Below, piece by piece: positions 48,119 through 55,929 of a DNA stretch of 64,000 nt; position 1 is the stretch's first letter, and the number at the start of each line of letters is the position of its first letter. Below the pieces are notes generated by a model. That model had not been told where the DNA came from. It made no database searches and saw nothing but the letters and a program-made list of their open reading frames with translations. The translations under genes and the position numbers were made by a program. Origin of the DNA: a bacterium (GTDB lineage Bacteria; AUK180); the NCBI GenBank assembly GCA_023144005.1, contig JAGLGN010000020.1, positions 186,001 through 250,000 of the forward strand, in the 5' to 3' direction.

Positions 48119-48265
48119 TTATGATAATCCGACTTTGTTCTTGGTACAAGTACTTGATGTCTGCGGTGTTGTGGCATTACACCTCACCCATTGCGGCTTG
48201 GAGGGATTGCATCGGACTTCAATAAATATTTTCTTCAAAACCGGTTTAGACCATTTCTTTTTCAT
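48119..48265 (-). CDS. Putative RiPP precursor peptide (48 residues, three Cys)
   Basis: Begins MKKKWSKPVLKKIFIEV, a Lys-rich start with the K-P-x-L pattern seen in many leader peptides that bind PqqD-like carriers. The second half holds Cys at 19, 29 and 40 and the word VRCN twice (17-20 and 27-30), with Thr, Ser, Asn and Pro between, so it looks like a modifiable core. The ATG at 48265 lies inside the last codons of the radical SAM gene (20-bp overlap), with AAAGGA eight bases upstream. Stop TAA at 48119-48121. The gene follows the enzyme and its PqqD partner on the same strand. A role as their substrate is inferred from position, size and composition. Confidence 0.72.
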   Translation of the reverse strand: MKKKWSKPVLKKIFIEVRCNPSKPQWVRCNATTPQTSSTCTKNKVGLS

Positions 48266-49238
48266 AAACAATTCCTTTTATACAAACAGGGTCGCGTTCC
48301 ATTTTATATAGACCGCGGCGCGCGGGACATCCACCCATGCATGTCTCGGACACAGAACAGGCAGCACAGCCCTCGGGCATTTGCCTGTATTTTGAGTATA
48401 TCTCTAAATTCTCCCAGGCTCCCTTGATCCCTACATCGAAGATATTTATTTGCTCATTGAAAAGGACACCGTAGGCGCAAGGGAGGACAGTTCCATCCGA
48501 AAGGATTTCCATGGATGTCGTAAATTTATCACCCAGGGAGCATACCGTGGGATATCCGTTATCCTCATATGATAGGCTCTCGGACTGGAATTGTAAGCGT
48601 CCATCATCCATACCGGTGATAAGCTCTGATATCATATGAAGATCCTTTGTTGAGGGCTTTTTTACATGCTTTGAGAAAGCGGAACCCATCATGAATACTT
48701 CGGTGAATTTCATCCGATATGGTGAAAGGGGAAGTACCTTCCGGATAATAGAGTCAATATCACCGGCATTGACGGATGTGATCGTCGTCTTAGTGGAAAA
48801 GGGCACTTCATATTCTGACAAAAGCTCCAATGCTTCCCATACCTTGCCCACAACTCCCCTTTTCCCGTAAAGCTGAAGAGAACGCCGCTTGTCGAATGTG
48901 TGAAGCGAGACCTGGATTTCATCTACATCAAGCTCTTTCAATTGAGATATCATGTTCTGATTGAGCAAAGTACCGTTGCTTGTAATTTTCACTTTCATCC
49001 CGTTCTGTTTTAGAAATTTTACGAACGGAAGAAATTCGGGATGCAAAAGCGGCTCTCCGCCGGTAAGGATTATGCCGGGAATACGATTTTTCAGAAGCTC
49101 CGATTTCAGATAAGGAATCAGGTCTCTGCGATCTTTATGGCGGAGATAGGGTTTCCAATTCCTCATACAGAAAGAGCAGTTCAGATTACAAGTTGCAGTA
49201 AGGTCTAAATATAGCTCGAATGGAAGGTCAAAGTACAT
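48246..49238 (-). CDS. Radical SAM/SPASM peptide-modifying enzyme (PqqE-like)
   Basis: 330 residues. The radical SAM [4Fe-4S] ligands are C17, C21 and C24 in TATCNLNCSFCMRN, followed by GGEPLLHPEF, the usual SAM-binding strand. The C-terminal SPASM domain has Cys at about 233, 254, 291, 294, 300, 304 and 319 (GCAACSVSETCMGGC), enough for two auxiliary clusters. Enzymes of this class modify peptides, for example by thioether, C-C or ether links. The gene overlaps the PqqD-like gene by 11 bp upstream and the 48-residue peptide gene downstream. That sets its role as RiPP maturase more firmly than the sequence alone. The chemistry is not readable. Confidence 0.88.
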   Translation of the reverse strand: MYFDLPFELYLDLTATCNLNCSFCMRNWKPYLRHKDRRDLIPYLKSELLKNRIPGIILTGGEPLLHPEFLPFVKFLKQNGMKVKITSNGTLLNQNMISQLKELDVDEIQVSLHTFDKRRSLQLYGKRGVVGKVWEALELLSEYEVPFSTKTTITSVNAGDIDSIIRKVLPLSPYRMKFTEVFMMGSAFSKHVKKPSTKDLHMISELITGMDDGRLQFQSESLSYEDNGYPTVCSLGDKFTTSMEILSDGTVLPCAYGVLFNEQINIFDVGIKGAWENLEIYSKYRQMPEGCAACSVSETCMGGCPARRGLYKMERDPVCIKGIVYEKEMV

Positions 49239-49485
49239 CTAACAACCCCGCGCCAACCAGAGAATCCAGGAATTTTTTAACATCCCCGCGGGCCTTATTA
49301 TCTTCTTCATAAGATTCCAATAGTTTCCCTAGCAATTCGTCAAGATCACGAGGTTCATCCAAAAGTCTCCAGATATCCGCGGCTGTCCCCTCTAAAATGA
49401 ACGGTTCGCCCCTATCCGGATTGAATGCGATCAACTTCCCTTCTTCTTCCCTGATCAATATCTCGCGGTTAATACGGAATTTCAT
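49228..49485 (-). CDS. PqqD-like peptide chaperone (RiPP recognition element)
   Basis: 85 residues, the length of free-standing PqqD proteins. The pattern fits the family: ILIREEEGKLIAFNPD, then a GTAADIWRLLDEP segment and a helical end (LVGAGLLDVL), where strand three and helix three bind leader peptides. Translation is coupled to both neighbours: the ATG overlaps the stop of the OmpA-type gene (TAATG), and the radical SAM gene starts inside its 3' end. Expected role: deliver the precursor peptide to the SPASM enzyme. Confidence 0.84.
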   Translation of the reverse strand: MKFRINREILIREEEGKLIAFNPDRGEPFILEGTAADIWRLLDEPRDLDELLGKLLESYEEDNKARGDVKKFLDSLVGAGLLDVL

Positions 49486-51551
49486 TATCTTACCTTGTCC
49501 AGTATCAATTTTGTCTTCGCTATGAGTTCACTTTTTGGATACTGCTTCGGGAAGGCCTCCAAGAGATTCCTGGCACTGTCGATATTCTTGAGTTTAATGA
49601 GACAGGCAATGATCTTGAATACTGCTTCATCATCGCTGTCATAGGTAGCCGGATCCATGTATTTATAATTCTCCAGAACCCTTTTAAAATAACTGATGGC
49701 GGCATCATAATTTCCATTACTGTATTCATACTGTCCCAGCATATAATAACCGTCTTCGAAAAAGGCGGAATTGGGAACAAGTGAGGTCTTCTCAAGATAG
49801 CCCTTGCCGCTTTTATCATTCTTCTTCAGAAGGCCGCTGCCCACCGAAAAATAGAGTTCGTTCAGGGCTTTTTTGATCTTCAATTTTTTGATGATCTTCT
49901 TTTCTCTGGCAAGCTCCACTTCTCCAAGCTTGATAGCACCTGTGAAGTTTTTGGCATCGGTCATTTCCTTGAAGAGAGTATCATAACTCTTCTGCACGGG
50001 TTTTACTTCTTCTTTAACGACCTTTTTCTTAGGCTCCGCGACCTTCTTGGTAATAGCGGTTTTGGCTGCCCGTTCACGGGCTGCCTTATCTGCCTTATCT
50101 ATCTCTTCCGATATCGACCTTTCAATACTTCTTCTGCGCTTATATTCATCTGTGAAATTTGCACCCTTCACCAAATAGAAATCAACGCGCCGGTTCAATT
50201 TTCTACCGAGATCCGTCCTATTGGAAGCTACCGGAAGTTTAAAGGCGAATGAAAAAGTATTTATCTTTGTCGCAAAGGAAGAACCCAGCTTTTTCAGAAG
50301 ATAGCTCTTTACAGAATCGGCTCTGTTCTTCGAAAGATAATAATTAGCTTTCAGAGAGCCCTTATTATCGGAATGTCCCTCAATAAAGACCGAATACTGC
50401 TGATACTTCCTTATAACCTGAGCGATACGGTCAAGCATCGGATAGGATCCCCGCAGGATATTCGCTGAGCCCCGGGCAAATTGAATGGCCTTGGTCTTCA
50501 ATTGAATACCTTCATCTCTTTTTACCAGGCGAACCTCTTCCTGCACTGTTTCAGTTGCCTTTCTCACCTTCGGGAAGATCGGAGTGGGCTGCTTGGCGAC
50601 AATGATCCTGGGAACAATGAAACCCTTATAAGTACGGGCGATCACCGCTCTCTCCAGCATATGTCCCTTGATATAATCAGGGTCGGGAAGATATTCCGAG
50701 CGTATCCATCCGAATCTCTGTGCAAGGGGTAATAATGTGTCAAAATAACTCACACCAAAATTAATTGCGATGCCGCGATCCTCGCTGAGACTTTTTATCA
50801 TTCTCTGGATATCTGAGAAACCGACCTTTATTGTGATATTTTTCTGTATCAGGCGCATACCGATCCCAATTCCCTTGGAAGAATATTCGACAAAGGAGGA
50901 GAATCTCTTGAAGGTACCGAAGTCCTTATAATACTCAGCGCCGAAGAACATCCCGTTATTCTTCATTTTACCTTCTCCGACGAACTCTCTGCCGCCGATA
51001 CCGCCGGTAATTATAAGATTGGACTCCTTATTGAAGAAGAGATATTTAGAAAGTACAATAAAAAAGGAGTTCTTGGAAATATAATCAGCGTCATTTCCGG
51101 TGGGGGTGATGCTGCTTGTGCTGCCGAGATTCCTCATACCGAAGACAATTGAAGGCAGATATTTCAACTTTGGATTCTCGATCAATTCCGATTCTGAAAA
51201 TCTCTCCAGAGGATCATCAAATACCTTGAGCTTGATCTGCGCGCCGCCCAAGCTGCCTGAAACTCCCTGTATGCCGGTGTATTGTACCCAGGTGAACTCG
51301 AACTTCAATCGATAGAAAGGCGGGTGGTAGGCAAATGTGAATGAAGCGTCTTCCTCGAACCAGTCAGTATTCAACTGATACCCGGAATTTGGATCAGTTG
51401 CCATGTATTGCGATACTGAAAAGGCGAATTCCAGGTTTCCCAAGGTCTTTGTAGATGGTACATACATGAGATCCGACGGGTAATTGAAAAAGGTCGCATT
51501 TGCACACAATGTGAGCATTAAGGCGAGAAATATGGCAGAAATTCTCTTCAT
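49485..51551 (-). CDS. Outer-membrane protein with OmpA domain and TPR-like tail
   Basis: 688 residues. Signal peptide MKRISAIFLALMLTLCANA, then about 300 residues of strand-rich, YjbH/barrel-like sequence. An OmpA C-terminal domain follows at about 357-462 (VFIEGHSDNKGSLKANYYLS, NRRVDFYL), which binds peptidoglycan. Then a Lys-rich linker of about 70 residues, and a BamD/TPR-like end (GYYMLGQYEYSNGNYDAAIS). The combination of barrel, peptidoglycan binder and TPR suggests a scaffold joining outer membrane and cell wall. It is the first gene of the operon with the PqqD-like, SPASM and peptide genes, and it has a sigma-54 promoter directly in front, so the RiPP may act at the envelope. Confidence 0.85.
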   Translation of the reverse strand: MKRISAIFLALMLTLCANATFFNYPSDLMYVPSTKTLGNLEFAFSVSQYMATDPNSGYQLNTDWFEEDASFTFAYHPPFYRLKFEFTWVQYTGIQGVSGSLGGAQIKLKVFDDPLERFSESELIENPKLKYLPSIVFGMRNLGSTSSITPTGNDADYISKNSFFIVLSKYLFFNKESNLIITGGIGGREFVGEGKMKNNGMFFGAEYYKDFGTFKRFSSFVEYSSKGIGIGMRLIQKNITIKVGFSDIQRMIKSLSEDRGIAINFGVSYFDTLLPLAQRFGWIRSEYLPDPDYIKGHMLERAVIARTYKGFIVPRIIVAKQPTPIFPKVRKATETVQEEVRLVKRDEGIQLKTKAIQFARGSANILRGSYPMLDRIAQVIRKYQQYSVFIEGHSDNKGSLKANYYLSKNRADSVKSYLLKKLGSSFATKINTFSFAFKLPVASNRTDLGRKLNRRVDFYLVKGANFTDEYKRRRSIERSISEEIDKADKAARERAAKTAITKKVAEPKKKVVKEEVKPVQKSYDTLFKEMTDAKNFTGAIKLGEVELAREKKIIKKLKIKKALNELYFSVGSGLLKKNDKSGKGYLEKTSLVPNSAFFEDGYYMLGQYEYSNGNYDAAISYFKRVLENYKYMDPATYDSDDEAVFKIIACLIKLKNIDSARNLLEAFPKQYPKSELIAKTKLILDKVR

Positions 51552-51563
51552 CTGTAGAATATA

Positions 51564-51579
51564 AGCAATTTATGTGCCA
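51564..51579 (-). promoter_or_regulatory. Sigma-54 (-24/-12) promoter of the OmpA/PqqD/radical SAM/peptide operon
   Basis: Minus strand TGGCACATAAATTGCT fits TGGCACRNNNNTTGCW at every fixed position. The GC of the -12 element is 13 bases from the ATG at 51551, so transcription would begin almost at the start codon. No Shine-Dalgarno sequence is present there. Upstream activator sites, if any, would lie in the end of the TamB-like gene. Confidence 0.68.
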
Positions 51580-51633
51580 CACATAATACCAATATACCTA
51601 GCCTTACATTATATATCCGGGCACAAAAATGTA

Positions 51634-54600
51634 CTAAAATATAAATGTGGGTGCAAAGAGTATCCCCCTGTTCCTTCCGCCAACACTGAGATCAAATGAA
51701 AGATTCCTCGAATATTGAAAATTGAGTTTGAATTCAGGGGTGAACCTTATCCTTTCATCTTCTTTAGCAAAAGTGATCCTTGTCCCCAGTGAAAATCGAT
51801 CGATATGGCTCATCCAGGACAGAGAAACATCTTCGTCACCGCCCAGAAAGGGACTCACCAGATCAACCTTAATGTCCGTCAATTGAATATATTTTCTCAG
51901 ATTGAACATCACAAATCCGGTGAAATTCTCTTTTGACCCGAGATTCGCCAGTAGATAATCCAGCCCGGTATTGAGCGAGCCGGACGAGAACAGTAAACTC
52001 TTCAATTCTTCAGTTCCCTTTTGAGGGATGGATGAGATCTCAAGATGCATATTATAAAAACTTCCCTGAAGCGATACGGACACCATGTACTTCCTGTCAA
52101 AAATAAAATTATTGCTTGCGGTAAGGTTCACATAGCCCTTCCCGTCGATGGTCGCATTTGCATTTTCGACATTGAATTCACGGCCATAAAGGATGATCCG
52201 CCCTGAATATGCTGATGCATCACCACTTATTACTGGATCCAGAAGATTCTCGCTCAATTGTAATTTACCGGAGATGCGGCCGTCATAGAAGAAATTAAAG
52301 AAGCGTACATCATTATATTCAACTTGAATATCAAGGTCCACTGGAATAAAGATATTATTCTGCGGCGTGTATATTATGAGGGGATTAAAATTGAAAAATC
52401 CCTCACTTGCCTTAAGGTTCAGTGAACTTATCTTGAGAGTATCATCCACAGAAAGAGAAATATTGCCGGATATATCCGTTGATAACCCCAGATCGGGAAT
52501 ATTGAACTGCGTCGGCCGATTAATGTTAAATACTATTCTCTCCGCTTCGTTCACCACTCCTACGGGATAATTTCCCAGTTTCAGCGTCCCTTCCTTCAGA
52601 ACTCTGCCGCCCTTTAAAAATGAAAATGTAAGGTTTTCCGCCTCTATTCTCGAGAAAGTATAATTCATCTTAGCATCGAAATCCATGACCACCTTTCCCA
52701 AAAGCGGGTCACTGCTGAAGGGTTCATACGATAGATCAAAATCCAATGACCCTTTACCGCGTGAAATAACTTTCGGAAAGACCTTCCGGATCTCCCCGAC
52801 ATCCAGATAGCCCTTAAACCCCATCTTGTAGTTCATTATCCCCTTTCTATTGAAAGTGATGTAGGAGGATGGCGCAAATTCCACCTTGGAATGCTGGGTT
52901 TTCAACCTCAGATCGTTTATTCTCAGATTGTTCCTGTCTAAGTGAAGCGAAGCGGAGACCCTCTCGTATTTAAGAGAATTTATCTTTCCATTTGTTGAAC
53001 TGACGGAAAGATAGACCGATGGGGAATCCAGATAACCCGCCAGGCTTAAACTGCCGTTCAGCTTTCCCTGAAGCCTGATCTCATCGAAGTAATTATCTAT
53101 CGGGAAATTATCCAGATCCGCGGACAGTGAAAGCTCTCTTTCGATCTTCCCCTTGGCATAAAGGGATCCATCGGACCGCATGTATCTCAGTTCATCAAGG
53201 AAAACACCACGGAAACCACCCGCTTCTGAATACCCTATCCTAGATCGGATGGTCAGGACAGGGCTGCGGACTTTCTTCTTGTTCATTGTATAGAGGGATA
53301 CTACGCTTTGCAGGGAAGATTCACTCTCGATCGAAAGGATCGCCGAGGAATGCGTCTCGCCTAAAATTGAAACCGGAGAAGGAGTACATAAGATAACGGA
53401 GTCGTCAACCTTTCCGGTAAATGACCCTCCGAGTATATCAATATTCTTTGTATATGAGACCTTCAGGCCTGAGATACTAAAGTTCTTCGTCCTAATGTCA
53501 TCGTATTTGAATGAATCGGCTGAAATAGATACTCCGCTCTTGAAAGCAGTATTTTTCAGGTCCAAAGCCAGAGAATCTCCCTTAACTTCGATTATTCCTG
53601 ATGTGGAGAAGGCCATATTCGATCTGGAATAGTTCAATCTGGTGAAGTAGAGGTGCATATCTTCGGTATTTTTAAAACTCCCTCGGCCCGAAAATTGAAG
53701 CCGGTCGCCGTTTATTGAAAAATATTCCAGATCGAACTTCTCCTCTTCATAGGAAAATACAAGAGAATAGTCGAAAAAGCCGCTTTCAAAACCTTTGATC
53801 TCCACAGGAAATGAGGAGCCAAAAAGGTCACCTTTCAGCTTAAGTGCCTTGCCCGCGAATATATATTCGCCGGATAATGTTCCGTTCAGACGCATCCCCT
53901 TAACAGTGCCGTAGTTAACAAAGAGCGAATCCATTCGTACCTCGGATATAAGGCTGTATCGGGAAGATACGCCTTTAAATCTGGCCTTTCCCGCAAAACC
54001 CCCTTCATAAATAATGCTATCCCCAATGGAAAACTCTATGTAGCCGTTTTTGAATTCATTCTGCAGTACATTCAATTCATCGATAATTGCAAGACCTCTT
54101 TTCTTTTTCGGCGAGAAAAGCAAACTGCCGCTTGAGCTGAATTTTTCATGGGATACATTGAACTTTCCGGAAAATGTACTGTTTTTATAATCACCGGAAA
54201 TGTACAGATCGGAATCCAAATGATCTATTTCCAAGCGCTTCAATTCCAATTCTCCCTTTCTATTTATAAGATCAAAGCCGCCATTTGGAGATCTCAACAA
54301 AAGATATTGATAGTCCCCCTTAGTCCCTACTGTAAGCAAAGCTGTATCTCCGAAGGCATCGGTAATAATGCCGGGGGAAATTATCGAAGATAATTCAGAA
54401 TCCTCCTTAAATGACAATTTGCCGGAAAAATCACCTGATAAGATATTGAGTTTTTCAAAATATACCGAGTCGCTTTCGATGCAGGCAGAAAGGGAGAATG
54501 GAGTATCCTTATAGGGATTATGCAGAGTTCCCTCTTTAATATCTATTGTAATTTTCCCGTTCTCTATCTGAATGAGCGAATCTCCGGAAAGAGAGGCTGA

Positions 54601-55914
54601 GTCGCCCAAAAGATACTCTCCGCTGCCGCGGCCTGTAATTTCACTTCCATTATAAAGCCCTTTGAATATATAACCGCTCTCCTCAAATTGAACGGTAGCT
54701 TTACGGTAGGAAAGTATCTCTGAAAAGAGAGAGCCGTTCCTTATCGGGCCGATGCCGATACGCGATACCTTCAAATGCCCGAAGATCTTGCCAAAACCGA
54801 TCCCGCGAAGTTTTACTTCTTCCAAGAGGCTGCTTTGTAAAGGAATATTATAAAGTCCTTTCACTGAATCGTTAAGAAATGAAAGGTCATAATCAAATAT
54901 GTCAATATAGTATTGCTGAAATTTTTCGCTCATGGAAAAAGAGGCATTTTTCCTGGTATTTTCCAGGAGAATGCTGCCCTTATCGGGATCCACCCAGCCG
55001 TATAGAGAATCTATATATTTTCCGGCCAGGCAGATATCTTTCAGCGACACCCTGAGCCTGCCAGCGATATTACCTTCTGCTGTGATATTCATATCAAGGT
55101 CAGAACTGAGCAAGTCCCTCAGCCAGATATCCGCGGAAACATCACCGGAAGAATTTACCGATACGAGTTGCTCGCCGGATTCCGATATCACTGTTCCGCT
55201 CTTTTCCTTCCAGAATATATTTATGTTTTTCGTTTTTTCGGAAACAATCGTCCCCCTGACCTCCCCGGTATCCTTCGAATAGTATCCCTTCAGAGAAAAC
55301 CCGGAAATACTCAACTCGGCATCAATATTGCCGTCAACCGCCTCTACATTTATTCCCGGGCCGACAAGTGAAACCTTATCGTCTGAGGTGGATATTTCGA
55401 AATCGATCTTCGGACTGTGAAAACTTCCTTTTTGACCGCTCAGATCATAGATAAATACGGCTTCCGTAAGGAGCGGCATTTTTAAAATTGAGATCTCCAA
55501 TTGTGAAGATACTAAAGCGATATCCGCGGTGATGAGAGAGTTTGAGAACTTCCCGTCCATTTTTAAGGGACTGATGGACAGATCAGCGGTGCCGTATGAA
55601 CGGCTATTATAAAATACTGTGATATTATTCAAATTGATCTGATAAGACAGCCGGCTTTTTTTGTCTTCTATCTTCGGAAGTACCTTAGGCAGGCGAATTT
55701 CACCCCCGTCAATGTCAACGCAAATTGCCTTTCGATGATATTTTATCTCGGCATTGTCAAAAAGAATGTCAATGCCTTCATAGGAGGCCTTGCCCTCTTT
55801 GAGCTTTACTCCGGAAAAAGATGGAATGATCGATTCATATTCAAGTGAAAGGTATTTTTTTATGTATAAAAACCCCGCAGCACTGAAGATTACAATAGCC
55901 GCTGCGGGGATCAG
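51634..55914 (-). CDS. TamB-like (DUF490) envelope protein with a non-standard start
   Basis: About 1426 residues from a CTG at 55914, or 1332 from the first conventional codon (TTG at 55632). The C-terminus has the DUF490 pattern of amphipathic strands, for example FSSGSLNTGLDYLLANLGS, ending in GRNRGILFAPTFIF. TamB and AsmA proteins form long beta-helical grooves across the periplasm that move lipid or help outer-membrane assembly. The frame stays open from 55632 up to the clpC stop at 55930, and that extension encodes a membrane anchor (IPAAAIVIFSAAGFLYIKK) followed by AsmA-like sequence, so the true start is upstream of the TTG. No ATG, GTG or TTG exists there. A hairpin with a T-run, likely the clpC terminator, sits inside this region. 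Confidence 0.78.
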   Translation of the reverse strand: MIPAAAIVIFSAAGFLYIKKYLSLEYESIIPSFSGVKLKEGKASYEGIDILFDNAEIKYHRKAICVDIDGGEIRLPKVLPKIEDKKSRLSYQINLNNITVFYNSRSYGTADLSISPLKMDGKFSNSLITADIALVSSQLEISILKMPLLTEAVFIYDLSGQKGSFHSPKIDFEISTSDDKVSLVGPGINVEAVDGNIDAELSISGFSLKGYYSKDTGEVRGTIVSEKTKNINIFWKEKSGTVISESGEQLVSVNSSGDVSADIWLRDLLSSDLDMNITAEGNIAGRLRVSLKDICLAGKYIDSLYGWVDPDKGSILLENTRKNASFSMSEKFQQYYIDIFDYDLSFLNDSVKGLYNIPLQSSLLEEVKLRGIGFGKIFGHLKVSRIGIGPIRNGSLFSEILSYRKATVQFEESGYIFKGLYNGSEITGRGSGEYLLGDSASLSGDSLIQIENGKITIDIKEGTLHNPYKDTPFSLSACIESDSVYFEKLNILSGDFSGKLSFKEDSELSSIISPGIITDAFGDTALLTVGTKGDYQYLLLRSPNGGFDLINRKGELELKRLEIDHLDSDLYISGDYKNSTFSGKFNVSHEKFSSSGSLLFSPKKKRGLAIIDELNVLQNEFKNGYIEFSIGDSIIYEGGFAGKARFKGVSSRYSLISEVRMDSLFVNYGTVKGMRLNGTLSGEYIFAGKALKLKGDLFGSSFPVEIKGFESGFFDYSLVFSYEEEKFDLEYFSINGDRLQFSGRGSFKNTEDMHLYFTRLNYSRSNMAFSTSGIIEVKGDSLALDLKNTAFKSGVSISADSFKYDDIRTKNFSISGLKVSYTKNIDILGGSFTGKVDDSVILCTPSPVSILGETHSSAILSIESESSLQSVVSLYTMNKKKVRSPVLTIRSRIGYSEAGGFRGVFLDELRYMRSDGSLYAKGKIERELSLSADLDNFPIDNYFDEIRLQGKLNGSLSLAGYLDSPSVYLSVSSTNGKINSLKYERVSASLHLDRNNLRINDLRLKTQHSKVEFAPSSYITFNRKGIMNYKMGFKGYLDVGEIRKVFPKVISRGKGSLDFDLSYEPFSSDPLLGKVVMDFDAKMNYTFSRIEAENLTFSFLKGGRVLKEGTLKLGNYPVGVVNEAERIVFNINRPTQFNIPDLGLSTDISGNISLSVDDTLKISSLNLKASEGFFNFNPLIIYTPQNNIFIPVDLDIQVEYNDVRFFNFFYDGRISGKLQLSENLLDPVISGDASAYSGRIILYGREFNVENANATIDGKGYVNLTASNNFIFDRKYMVSVSLQGSFYNMHLEISSIPQKGTEELKSLLFSSGSLNTGLDYLLANLGSKENFTGFVMFNLRKYIQLTDIKVDLVSPFLGGDEDVSLSWMSHIDRFSLGTRITFAKEDERIRFTPEFKLNFQYSRNLSFDLSVGGRNRGILFAPTFIF
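55868..55909 (-). terminator. Intrinsic terminator of clpC, inside the TamB-like 5' end
   Basis: On the minus strand CCCCGCAGC (55901-55909) pairs with GCTGCGGGG (55873-55881) around a 19-base loop, followed by five T (55868-55872). The stem is perfect. It lies 21 bases after the clpC stop. It also forms part of the reading frame for the membrane anchor of the TamB-like protein, so expression of that protein may need read-through. Confidence 0.65.
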
Positions 55915-55929
55915 TAAAAAAGCGCGATC

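Noticed and set aside
48191-48427. Plus-strand reading frame across the RiPP genes
   Set aside because: It is antisense to the SPASM Cys region and the precursor; its codons show no protein-like pattern.
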